This document shows, piece by piece, positions 9,160-18,343 of a DNA stretch of 20,309 nt (position 1 is the first letter of the stretch; the number at the start of each line of letters is the position of its first letter). The stretch is from the NCBI GenBank assembly GCA_038093515.1, contig JBBPSI010000347.1, positions 1 through 20,309 on the forward strand. The letters are read 5' to 3'. The position numbers and the translations under genes were made by a program. Source of the stretch: Butyriboletus loyo. Taxonomy: Eukaryota; Basidiomycota; Agaricomycetes; Boletales; Boletaceae. The notes beneath the pieces are model-generated. The model ran no database searches and was not told the origin of the DNA. It was given only the letters and a program-made list of their open reading frames with translations.

Positions 9160-9681
9160 ATGCCTATCAGCATCCGACATACCCAAAGCCCGCAGTGTCC
9201 TCCTCACATCCCCAACGCCCGCAGATCTAGACGCACAGGAACCGACGCCGAGTTCATCTCCTCAGATCACATTCGCATACTCCTCACCACCTGCGCCGCC
9301 GAGGTGCGTGCGAACCCCTCCGGTGACGACACGACATTGACCACGCCCTAACAACAACTCCAGCGCGTCGCGACCCGCGAAGCTAACCCTAACCATAACG
9401 CTGCTTCGCACGTCTCTGTCGAGTACCACCCGTGCGCCGGAAGACTAGTGCGTCTCTTTCCACATCTCCCCGCCCGTTCGCGCTTACCCTCCTCTCCCCC
9501 CTTCCCTGGTCATCTCACTCGTCCCTCGAACACTTACGTCGACGCCGTAACCCTCCCCATGATTAATGGCGCAACGATCGATTATGCGACCGAGCTCATC
9601 GGGAGCTCATTCCGCGTCACCGGAAACCCACAGGCGAAAGGCGGTTGTGGCTGCGGTGTTAGTTGGGAGCTGAAGGAATAA
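9160..9681 (+). CDS. ISA2: ISA2/ISCA2-like A-type iron-sulfur cluster assembly protein, two exons
   Basis: A-type proteins act in the mitochondrial matrix in maturation of [4Fe-4S] proteins. Exon 1 (9160-9303) has an Arg-rich, nearly acid-free N-terminus fitting a presequence, then EFISSDHIRILLTTCAAE, the start of the HesB/IscA fold. A 60 nt intron (9304-9363: GTGCGT donor, CTAAC branch site, CAG acceptor) removes the only in-frame stop. Exon 2 gives RVATREANPN, HVSVE and the C-terminal half: YVDAVTLPMI, GATIDYATELIGSSFRV, NPQAKGGCGCGVSWELK. The product is 153 residues, near human ISCA2 size. The CxC pair is intact. The usual ESGGCHGYQY around the first Cys reads EYHPCAGRLV: the Cys is kept but its neighbours are lost. 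The stretch between this and YVDAV is low-complexity Arg/Pro/Ser. The gene may be real but divergent, or a decaying copy. Confidence 0.62.
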
Positions 9682-9734
9682 ATCTCCCCTCCCACTTTTA
9701 TGTCTATGTTGGTACTAGGTCGAGTACATACTAA

Positions 9735-9962
9735 ATGGACCAGCAGCAAGTAGTCTCCACAACCATATACGGTAATACTTTCTCAGCCGTTGGCGACCAC
9801 ATAGTCAGTCGTTCTACTACTGCGACCGAGGTATGTTGTCCCGTATGCACTCGTTATCCAGCTATAGCACGGGCTCGTTAACTTCAGGTTAGACCACATT
9901 CGAGTCCAGGCCTCGTCAGCAACAACTTACCCTTTCAGATCTCATGTATAATATATCAATAG
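9735..9962 (+). CDS. Possible small two-exon ORF, unknown function
   Basis: ATG at 9735 opens 32 codons (MDQQQVVSTTIYGNTFSAVG...). A 57 nt intron with fungal signals follows (GAG|GTATGTTG, TTAAC branch site, TTCAG acceptor at 9887), then 24 codons to TAG at 9960, 56 residues in all. No family is recognised. The intron-like structure is the only support. It could be the leftover start of a larger broken gene. Confidence 0.28.
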
Positions 9963-10158
9963 ACGTTACTTGCTTACCACTCCACTCTGCGAAAAGACTT
10001 CATTCCCATTTCTAGATACAATAATAATACCACCCCACATATGAAGGTACTTTGAGACAAGTTTCCTCCCGCCAATGAAGCACTTGCCCCGAACCTCCCA
10101 GATCGACCCATCATGTACGCATCGTCTTCCGTGGACGCGGTAGGCTGTAGGGATTGGT

Positions 10159-10744
10159 CTAATTCATCTCCGCTTGCCATACACTCCACGCCTGCATCGG
10201 GTCCATCGCATTGGCCCCGAGCACGAGTGTCTTGATGGTCAGGATATCCGCCTGTGCAAGCGACCCAACGAGGTTCAGCCCACCCAAAGAGGCACAACCT
10301 CGCCCATAACAAGTTAATAGCAACAACCCACCCGCACCAAAGGCTGCCAGTGCCGCCAACATACAAATTCCTCCCATCCAACACGTTCAAAATACCTGCC
10401 TCGAAAATCGACACGTGCCGGTCCCACCCTCGCCGCACGCGATCCCTAATGCTGGGATAACCGGGCTGTACGGCGGTATCACTGTTGTTGCCGCTCGGAA
10501 TGCTGTCGCGTAGGACGGGAGGGTGACGTTGGCTTTCTCGATGTTGGCGAGGTAGGTCTTGAATGTCCCCGGGACGACACTCGTTTTTGCGTGCGTCGAA
10601 GTAGACGACTTCGTCCATGCTGAGGGTCCTCTTCCCAAGGGCTCCTGTTTCACGAATGAGCGTGAACGTGTACGCCGGACCGGCAACACTCTGCAGAAGA
10701 AAGCAGCAAGGCAAGGCAGACACACCAGGGAGAGTCACAAGCAT
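10159..10744 (-). pseudogene. Unrecognised secreted or membrane protein gene, frameshifted
   Basis: On the minus strand ATG at 10744 opens a hydrophobic signal-like start (MLVTLPGVSALPCCFLLQ), then YTFTLIRETGALGKRTLSMD and EVVYFDARK. The coding signal then jumps frame twice: PGTFKTYLANIEKANVTLPSYATA in a second frame, back to SGNNSDTAVQPGYPSIRDRV and VSIFEAGILNVLDG in the first, and finally LAALAAFGAGGLLLLTCYGRG through ANAMDPMQAWSVWQAEMN in a third, ending TAG at 10159. The Ala/Gly/Leu stretch would make one membrane segment near the C-terminus. The protein-like character of each piece and the shifts between them argue for a decayed gene, or for uncalled short introns. I do not recognise the family. 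The exons around 11344-11890 may be the front of the same gene. Confidence 0.45.
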
Positions 10745-11343
10745 CGTTGATTGACCACACGACAACGAAGCACGAACGAAATCCTTCCTGTTTATTTCCA
10801 CGTTAACATTGTAACTCGGGCCTCGCGATGCATGACAGAAAGGCTGAAGAAAGTATTCGGATGACGTGTGACCAAGGGATAAAAGTTCAATATGCAACGG
10901 GGAGAAAGTGGGACGAGGGGGTATCCCCCGAAAGTGAGTCAAGGCGACGACAAATGGTTGTCCAACCAAGGGCATGTAAGGCGGAGCAATGTCTCTCACT
11001 ACAAGGAGGTCCATTGGAGGGCATGCCTCGCGCTTTCAATCATACCTGTCGATTGGACTTGAAGTGGTAACTTGAGGTTAGTACAATATAACTCTGGATC
11101 TAATTCCGAACCTTACACACAAAAGTATCTTTCGATATTCTGATTTTGGAGTGAGTAAGTAATGTGTGGAGAAGCACCGTGCAATCCAAAGTCACTATCG
11201 CATCTTGATTCCATGTGGATGACAGGGTGTGAAACAGTGCGAAATTACCTGCAAGATTTGTACTGGGTGGAACCTCGACAGGCTTCACAAATAGTATATT
11301 GTACAAGCGTAGGTTCCACGTGTCAGACATCACGTCTACATAC

Positions 11344-11890
11344 CTGAGTTTGGGCTCAAAGGGCCATGAAGAACACAGGATTGTTCCTGAGCGACTTGAG
11401 TCCTGCAGAACGATGCCGGTCATGGACATGCCCTCAAAGGCAGCTCTCGTGGCGACAATATTGTCAGTCAGGGCTTGCTAAATGTTGGGAACAAATCTCT
11501 CCACGAGGCTGAGGATCACAGTACCATTCATCTCGTTGAACACGGCACTGGCCCAGACACGAGCAACATCACCGGCTCGCAGAAAACGAGAGAGCGGACG
11601 TCGGTATGTATACCGGCACCACCGGTCGTAGTTTAAACAGCGCCGACCAGGGTGAATGCGGTATTGTGATAGTCCAGAAGGTTTTACAGGACAAAGACAT
11701 GGTGAGACCATGTGGTGACACTTACAAGTTCGGAGTGCTTTGCTGAGGGTTCTACCGTTACTGGGGAATCATGACACGATTGAGGCACCAGTGATTTCGT
11801 ATCACTCCTAAAAGTCGCTGAATCATGCGGCATGCTTGACAGGAGACGAGAAGGTAGCCAGCGCAAGGTCGAGAGCCACAAGGCAGAGGC
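11344..11890 (-). pseudogene. Unrecognised decayed gene, upstream part
   Basis: Minus-strand pieces read like protein: a signal-peptide-like FRLCLVALDLALATFSSPV (about 11885), TAFTLVGAV followed by a stop near 11635, then AGDVARVWASAVFNEMNGT, LVERFVPNI, a TAG where Gln fits (about 11480), and QALTDNIVATRAAFEGMSM. It closes KLR at a good splice donor (CTCAG|GTATGT, exon edge 11344). A possible next exon gives PVEVPPSTNL near 11250. Several stops and shifts interrupt it. It is probably the front of the broken gene downstream on this strand. From 10745 to 11343 there is otherwise only scattered coding-like sequence. Confidence 0.35.
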
Positions 11891-12050
11891 GAAAGTACGA
11901 GATAATCTGAGAGGAAGCGAAAGGGAAACGCTGAAAAAATGGTGTTGCTACACCGGATGGCACATACTGAGCCTTTTCAACGGTGAAACCCGCCAGGAGC
12001 CTGCAAAGATCGGAAGCCAGCACGATTCGAGGGCTTGGGTGATTTGAAAT

Positions 12051-12457
12051 TTTTTGTCAAGCCTTGACCTCTCGCGCGATGATTTGGCACCAGTGTAGAG
12101 GTGGCGTTAGGGGACTAGGCGTCAAACTAAGGGCAAGGTGATAACATCGGCGCACTGAAATAGCAATTAAAAGACCTTATCACACGCTTTCAGTGAACGC
12201 GACCTGATCACACCCGGGTAGTTACTGCTTTTCAAAGACGCCGGATCACAGGCGATGGGTTGACTGGTTTCAAGGGAAGGCGGGAAATGTAACCATGATC
12301 AACCGACGGTGAGAGCATTCTTGTCATCTGTACGTTGAGAACTGTCGGCGTTATTGAACGATTGTTCTTGATATAACTGACACCAGACAGCGACTACGTC
12401 TGGTGCTGCTACATATGTAACGCCCAGCTTCCACTCCAGCCCGAGGCGAGGTGTTAG
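12051..12457. other. Intergenic, one hairpin
   Basis: No gene is seen. A perfect 8 bp stem, CACCAGAC (12381-12388) with GTCTGGTG (12398-12405), has a 9 nt loop. Its role is unknown. Confidence 0.5.
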
Positions 12458-12488
12458 TATGAGGGGCAGGAGCGGACAATATTTTTTA

Positions 12489-12700
12489 GCGCTAGAAATC
12501 GCTGGCTTGGCGTTAGAAATTGCTAACTTGGCGCTAAGAGCTGTTGGTATGCGTTAGGGATGTAAAACTATGTTAGGAATGTGAAGCTTGCGTTAGGAAT
12601 TCAAAAATCGCACTAGGAATCTGAAGTTTGTGTTAGGAATGTTAATGTTAGCGAAGGGATCTGAAGCTCACGTTAAGAGTATGAGGGTGGTGTTAGGATC
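12489..12700 (+). repeat. Left subterminal array, about 11 motifs every 20 bp
   Basis: Motif starts: 12489, 12510, 12531, 12551, 12570, 12590, 12610, 12630, 12651, 12670, 12690. The core varies around GCGTTAGGAAT (also GTGTTAGGAAT, GCACTAGGAAT, GCGCTAAGAG). The spacers are unrelated, so only the phased core is conserved. Confidence 0.85.
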
Positions 12701-12879
12701 GGAAGGTAATGCTACCACACAAGGGCATTGTCTCCCTCGTGTCAAAACAGAGTGGATAGTAGGATCATGGATTTCAGACAGGAATGAGGGAACTAGAGGG
12801 TCAGAAATATATTTTGTATCGATATCAAGTTTCCAGGAACGTCATCAATTGTTGGTGGGTTGGTAGCGCGGGAAAGTCG

Positions 12880-13935
12880 TGTCAACTTTTTCATCGAGTC
12901 CTTCCCCGACGACATCCTCCTATCTTAGCCGCACCACGACTTTGGAGAATATATTCGACTGCGTCAACACCCAGCTGATCTACAACCAGACCTACCCGCA
13001 CCGTCTTCCTGCCAGTCTCATCGAACAAGTTTGCGGCTTTGCTAACTTACAATGAGAATGCTGTCTTTTCCCCCAAGGAGATCGGTGGTATTGGTAACTG
13101 TATGTCGGTCACAGCTGGATGTTATCTTGGAAGTTGGGATTGACCATTGCTAGCATTCAGTGGCTGGTCGCACTATCCTCCACCCGATTCTCTGTTCGCT
13201 TTCTTGTTGATCGAGCCTCCTACCACCCCTTCATTTCCCTCTTCCACATGCTCGAGATGGTCAAGATGAACCCTGAACTTACGATGTTCACGTTCAAGAA
13301 CGGCACTAATGACAACTTCCAGACCTACCATGCTTTCGGCCACAAGGCGGACATCCTTCTCACCGAGTTCATTTATCGTATTGAGGTGGGTTCATTCATC
13401 ACTACACATTGACATCACATCGCTCCACAGAACTACACCATCATTTCCCAGAAGCAATGGGCTACTACCTGCAGTGTTAGGTACCACGGCCCATACCCCA
13501 GCATCAGCTCCTAAAATGCTTGTCGACCGCTTTCACTGCTTGCGCTACCATCCTCTTCGTCGGCCCTCGCCAAGTACATTAAGCGTTCGCTCCCGCTCTC
13601 CTCCGCCCGCTCACATCCTACATGTCTCTCTCATCTCATCCCGTCCTGTATGACATCCCTTTTTTATACTGCCCCCGTGACCAACCATAATCCCGATTTC
13701 CCGCCACCCCTGCCTTGGTCTTCTCGCCCACTTATAACCAGTCCTCCCAGCCCTGCTTTCCTCCCTCATGCTGTCATGTCATGCCTACACACATCAGTCC
13801 TCGACGATGGCCTCCCCCGATGCTCACCTACGACAGTGCTTCCTCCTCATCCAGCTCGTCCCCTTCTCTCCTGCTGCCTCTGCCTCCACCCCTACTGCCC
13901 CCGTACCCCAATCTAGATTATAAATTCCGTGCGCG
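12880..13935 (+). pseudogene. Decayed coding segment carried inside the transposon
   Basis: Plus-strand fragments in shifting frames include TTTLENIFDCVNTQLIYNQ, TYPHRLPASLIEQVC and, one frame over, TYNENAVFSPKEIGGIGN. A longer run follows at about 13225-13386: YHPFISLFHMLEMVKMNPEL, FTFKNGTND, FQTYHAFGHKADILLTEFIY. It ends at a splice-like donor (GAG|GTGGGTTC, 13387) with acceptor CCACAG at 13431 leading into NYTIISQKQWATTCSVRYHG. After 13480 the sequence turns Pro/Ser/Leu-rich and ends LDYKFRARPPPAWYG. I do not recognise the family. It may be a captured host gene or the relic of a former element-encoded protein. Confidence 0.45.
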
Positions 13936-14136
13936 CCCACCGCCCGCTTGGTACGGGTGACCCCACTGCTAATCCTTAGTGTACATATATCACAGCCATG
14001 TATTTTGTGTGCAAATTCATATTTTTTGAAATCACTGTTAGTATTCTGGCTCGTGATCTGGTAGATGGATTGGCACCAGTACTACTAGAAGGGCTGGCTC
14101 TAGGCTAAATAGTCCCAACCAGATAGTTTGTACTTG

Positions 14137-14324
14137 GTAACGCATGTTGCAAAATTCTAACACAAGTCACAACTAGATCTAACGCAAACTTTGTATTTCC
14201 AACACCATCAGAATCCTAACAACTAACCTCGTGATCCTAACGCTATCTGTATAATCCTAACGCCATCTCCAGAATCCTAACGCAATTGAAAAAATTATAG
14301 AGCCAAGCCAGCAATTTCTAGCGC
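14137..14324 (-). repeat. Right subterminal array, about 9 motifs every 20 bp
   Basis: Inverted partners of the left array (CCTAACGC and variants), ending at 14143, 14163, 14185, 14205, 14223, 14243, 14263, 14283 and, inside the TIR, 14324. The phasing again is 20 bp with small slips. Confidence 0.83.
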
Positions 14325-14734
14325 TAAAAAATATTGTCCGCTCCTGCCCCTCATATGTTAGTAACTGCAAGGCCTAAACGTTGAGCTCAGTCACTAACTC
14401 ATTGAGTTGTGATTGCATTACGTAAGAGAGTAACCGTATCTGGGTTTGACGCGACTTGTCAACCGCTCCGCGGCCACATGTGGCACAAGCCCCGGTTCCG
14501 CAGCAACTCAAATTCATCGCAGCGTGTGCCATCAGAAATGTACTGCGGCAGGGCTACGGCACAGTACTTACTGTTTGGCAGGCTCGGTCTCATGCTGACC
14601 AGACCAGATCAGCCTAACATCCAGAGCAATGTGACCCAGGATACGGCTTCAATGGTTATTCCACGCACTGAGTGGACATTATCACCTTGGCAGTTATATA
14701 TATGTATAATAATGGGGGCACTGCCGTTCAAACT

Positions 14735-14887
14735 ACATTTCTCCACATGCCATCGCCTTGAACTCCTCCCGCACCTCCACAACGAGTAACCATGGCAGCC
14801 ATCGCACAGCATCCCGTTCTGCGGAGTGATCCGACGCACTGCCAGCCTCAACTCCCGTTACTGGTCAAACCATACCAGAGGGTATGA
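14735..14887 (+). pseudogene. Relic of the last exon of a second cytochrome P450
   Basis: The frame from ATG at 14792 reads MAAIAQHPVLRS then QPQLPLLVKPYQRV and stops at 14885. The intact P450 downstream ends [26 protein letters not shown], stop. Upstream of the ATG, RLEL and PPAPPQRVT in two frames match the preceding [14 protein letters not shown] region loosely, so a frameshift is present. No heme-binding motif or earlier exon is visible between the transposon and here. It is the tail of a tandem paralogue whose body has been lost. Confidence 0.75.
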
Positions 14888-15594
14888 ATTGGAGGTTCGG
14901 TATGACTCGGATGCACTACCCCAGGAAAGGGAGCGCGCGAGATAACTTATTGTTATTAATAAGCTTTTGGCATTGTAGATCACTGGACAAAGGAGTGTGG
15001 CTGACATTGTTAAATAACGATGTACATGTTGCCAGTTGGTGACGTAATCATTAAACACTCTACTACCTCCGATTCCTTATGCATAGCAGTGCTACAAATG
15101 AGACGGTAGGAAATAATTTCCGCCCTTCATTTTCGAGCCCCGCCCTGAACACGGAATAATTTATATTGCCGGCCTTCCCCCGATAGGTAAGAAAACGCTG
15201 ATGGATCTGCCCGGCGGAACTCTATCGATGATCACTGACTCATTGTTAGCCCTGCCTTATCATGCCGGTCATCCTGCATCATGATCGGTCAGCGCTTCGG
15301 CCACAAACCCAACCGTTGCGGCCCCCCAGAAGCCCAACGAAAGTATTCCCATAGGCTCGGAAGATGAATCCCAGCCTCAGGCCCAGAACTGAGTCACCGA
15401 GCCCGAGGGGTGCGTGTTGTCCGTGGCGCAGTAGCAGCCTCCTGAGTGAGTTTGCGTATGATACGGCATTATGGTGCACATTTGATCATGGACCGGCATA
15501 GCCAGTGCAAAACAGGTCCCTTTTTTTCGCTGGTGCAGCGATCCTTATAAATACTGCAGTCCAATATCGCCAGCTTGTAATGAACTAACCTGAT
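14888..15594. other. P450 upstream region
   Basis: No gene is supported. It contains the core promoter of the P450 near its right end and a three-codon upstream ORF (ATG AAC TAA, 15580-15588). Confidence 0.5.
15546..15553 (+). promoter_or_regulatory. TATA box of the P450 gene
   Basis: TATAAATA, 49 bp before the first in-frame ATG. A start of transcription near 15575-15585 would leave a very short leader before ATG 15595, which is one reason to consider ATG 15646 as well. Confidence 0.6.
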
Positions 15595-18025
15595 ATGCAC
15601 ATCCTCCAATACTTTCTGACCACGATCACAACTCCGGAGACGAGTATGTTCCCACTCGCAAGCTCTCTACTTGCTGTGATCGCCTCGGTGACTTGCTTTG
15701 CTTGCTGGAAGCTCTTCCAGCTCGTGTACCATCAACTCACATCCCCTTTGCGCCACCTACGTGGTCCCAAATCCCCGAGTTTGATATATGGACATATGAG
15801 GGACCTACGGAAAACTGTGAGATACCCCTTCTTAAACGTGACTTGATTCCTGGGTCATCAACTCTCTAGGATGGATCCAACATTCTTGTTGAATGGGCGA
15901 GGGAACATGGGAACACATTGACATTCAAGAGTATTCTCAGTGTACGCACCTTTCCTTCTAGAGGGGTGTGGTGCTTAAATAAGAGAATCAATATCCAGAA
16001 AGACCAGCTGTTCACCTTAGATACCCGTGCGGTCAACCATATTCTCACCCACAGTAACGACTATCAGAAACAACCTGGGACCAGATACGTATTGGGCCAG
16101 ATTTTCGGGGAAGGCAAGCGCATTCGTCGTGGATGTCCACATGCACAGATAGATCTAATGGCGTGTAGGTCTACTTTTCGCAGAGGGTGCCCAACACCGC
16201 CAGCAGGTCAGCACCCGTCTGTTCTTTCACCACGCATGCTAAATCTCAGGATCGGCAGCGACGTACCTTGGTAAACTAGACCCCCTTCAGAGAATCAAAA
16301 AAGGCTGAGTCCAAAACCTTAGAACCCTGCATTTGGTCCAGGTCAAATTCGTGCTCTCACCGACATCTTCTTCGCGAAATCTATCAGGGTATGTACATTG
16401 ATCATGATTTCTTCATCATTACAGCTCAAACTCGCGGTTACACAGCTTCGTGAGTTGTGGTCGTCCGAGATTGCCAAGAACTCTGCCGCAACCAACACCG
16501 GTGCCCGCGTCGACGTCATCCCGTGGTTGAACCGAATGACCCTTGACATCATTGGGTTGGCAGGTAAGCACGACGCTGCTGGCGCAATAAGGAACACTGA
16601 CCATGGTCATGTAGGATTTAACTACGACTTTGAGGCACTCAACGCGGACGGAAAACCGAATGAGTTGAACGAGGCATTCACGACCTTGTTCTCTGAAAGT
16701 CAGACATTGAGCGTACTTTCTGTATTACAGTCGCGGATTCCGATTCTTCGTCTTATCGTAAGTACCAGAGGAATAACTGTATGCCGTACACTCACAACTG
16801 CCTTGACAGCCCACTGAGCGTACACGTAGAATCCAGGCTGCACAACGTACGGTGGCACGGATAGGTCAAGAGTTACTCACGACTGCCAAAGCGGCCGCCC
16901 GGGCTAGTGCAACTGAGAAGGGTGAGATTGAAAAGAACAACTTGCACGGACGAGATTTGTTGTCGCTGTTAGTGAAGGCAAATATGGCCACAGACATTCC
17001 CGAGAGTCAAAGGTTGTCCGATGCGGATGTATTGGCACGTGCGTCGTTCAACTGATTCCAGGTTTTGCTGAGGACCCACATGAGATTCTTTCACAGAGGT
17101 TCCAACGTTTCTCTTAGCAGGGCACGAAACTACAAGGTAGAAGGTGCCACAGATCGGTCAGTCGTATACAGGCTAAAACTCCGATAGCTCGGCAGTCACC
17201 TGGGCACTTTATGCGATGACACAAGCACCCCAAGTTCAAGCGAAACTCCGTGAAGAACTCCTCTCTGTCGATACCGACACACCATCAATGGACGACCTCG
17301 TGGCACTTCCCTATCTCGATTCTGTCGTGAGAGAAACTCTCCGTGTGCACTCGCCGGTTCCAATTACCAGCCGGATGGCGATGAAGGATGACGTGCTACC
17401 TTTCGAGAGGCCATTCACTGACAAACACGGCGTCGTTCGCGATACGATCAGGTAGCGTCGCATCACATTTGACTGGCATTCATATCCTTATCTACATCGA
17501 AAAAAAAAACAGAATCAGAAAAGGCGACGGAGTCTCGATCCAAATTTTGGCGATGAACTGCTCTGAAGAGTTGTGGGGACCTGATGCGCACGAATTCAAG
17601 TACGTCGGCATGACTCCTTCTTCCGGGACTGCGAAGAACTCGCTGATGATGTATTGACTGTGCCGCAGGCCAGAGCGGTGGACACAAATTCCCAAGGCTG
17701 TACACCGTGTTCCAGGCGTCTGGGGCCATCTGCTTACCTTCATCAGCGGGCCCAGGGCATGCATCGGCTATCGATTCTCTCTTGTAGAGTGAGCACGACT
17801 CTTTCTCACGACGTTCGTCTCTTGCAGCATTGTGACTTATTGCATAAAATGAATAGGACAAAGGCGATCCTCTTTACCCTCCTGCGCACTTTTGAGTTTA
17901 CGCTTGCCGTACCCGCCAGCGAGATCGGAAGCATGGCAACCATTGTGCAGCGCCCTGTTCTTCGGAGCAGCGCCGAGAGCCAAGGACAGTTCCCGTTGCT
18001 GATTCGGCCATATCAGAACGAATGA
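15595..18025 (+). CDS. Cytochrome P450 monooxygenase, ER-anchored, 14 exons
   Basis: A heme-thiolate monooxygenase taking electrons from NADPH-P450 reductase; the substrate is unknown. Exons: 15595-15816, 15870-15941, 15999-16113, 16169-16206, 16259-16270, 16323-16388, 16446-16563, 16615-16757, 16810-17038, 17097-17136, 17188-17451, 17513-17599, 17669-17788, 17857-18025. All phases join without a stop, giving 564 residues, normal for fungi. Residues about 20-38 form the membrane anchor. The I-helix AGHETTS is at 346-352, the K-helix ETLR at 401-404, PERW at 470-473, and the heme loop [10 protein letters not shown] has Cys500. Intron 3 (16114-16168) has a GC donor (G|GCAAGC) and exon 5 is only 12 nt (RRTL); both are required by the P450 consensus [20 protein letters not shown]. 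For exon 7 the acceptor at 16445 restores KSIRLRELW, better than the nearer one at 16424. ATG 15646 is an alternative start (547 residues). No CYP family number is assigned. Confidence 0.94.
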
Positions 18026-18049
18026 CCGACCTACTATTAGTGGTCGGTC
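18024..18049. other. Hairpin overlapping the P450 stop codon
   Basis: GACCGACC (starting inside TGA) pairs perfectly with GGTCGGTC (18042-18049) over a 10 nt loop. It may shape the 3' UTR; no function is known. From here to 18343 there is no gene. Confidence 0.6.
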
Positions 18050-18343
18050 TCGTTATGTATTTCACTACGAACCCTTGTTTTTGTATATGTAAGGTGACTA
18101 GTATTTTTGTTGGAAACCAACGTGCACAACTCTCCCCGTTTTTCGAATAACTTGTTTTTTTAATCTGATCCAATGTCCAAACCAATATTTGTTGTAGACT
18201 CTATTCTACAAGCTCATCAAAGAAATATATATTCATGTATGAAGAAATCACTTGTCCCAACAGGCACCTTCTTCACCCAGGGATTCTAAGTCGAGCTGGA
18301 ACACTTCTTCCACTCAGCAATCTCAGAGAGGACCTGACTGGCT

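Larger units (their letters stand above)
12458..14355. mobile_element. Non-autonomous DNA transposon with long TIRs and 20-bp-phased subterminal arrays
   Basis: A 1898 bp unit bounded by inverted repeats starting TATGAGGGGCAGGAGCGGAC, about 54 bp long with one mismatch. A possible 6 bp target duplication TGTTAG sits at 12452-12457 and 14356-14361. Next to each TIR lies an array of degenerate GCGTTAGGAAT-like motifs, pointing inward and repeated every 20 bp (left 12489-12700, right 14137-14324). No transposase is visible. The interior holds coding-like sequence of host character and a Pro/Ser-rich stretch. TIR plus subterminal repeats recall hAT, CACTA or MULE organisation, but the 6 bp duplication and the tip sequence do not assign it to a superfamily by eye. 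Note that the putative duplication itself resembles the array motif. Confidence 0.8.

Noticed and set aside
9349..9351. In-frame TAA as proof that ISA2 is a pseudogene
   Set aside because: It lies in a 60 nt segment with a good donor, a CTAAC branch site and a CAG acceptor, and removing it restores the family alignment. The TAA is part of the branch-site motif.
9383..9394. CTAACCCTAACC as a second telobox
   Set aside because: It codes the conserved ANPN of ISA2 exon 2, so it is likely a coding coincidence.
9974..11014. A 346-codon open frame on the minus strand as a single gene
   Set aside because: Coding character moves between three frames inside it, so the long frame is partly accidental. 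It is treated as a frameshifted gene instead.
12489..12700. Subterminal array as a CRISPR or ordinary tandem repeat
   Set aside because: The cores are degenerate, about 10 bp long, with 20 bp period and an inverted partner array at the other end of the element. This is a transposon structure, not repeats with spacers.
14409..14789. 126-codon open frame on the plus strand
   Set aside because: No domain character; its end overlaps the P450 relic in another frame.
16389..16424. 36 nt intron 6 of the P450
   Set aside because: In frame and possible, but the next acceptor at 16445 gives a normal 57 nt intron and restores the family's KSIRLRELW segment.
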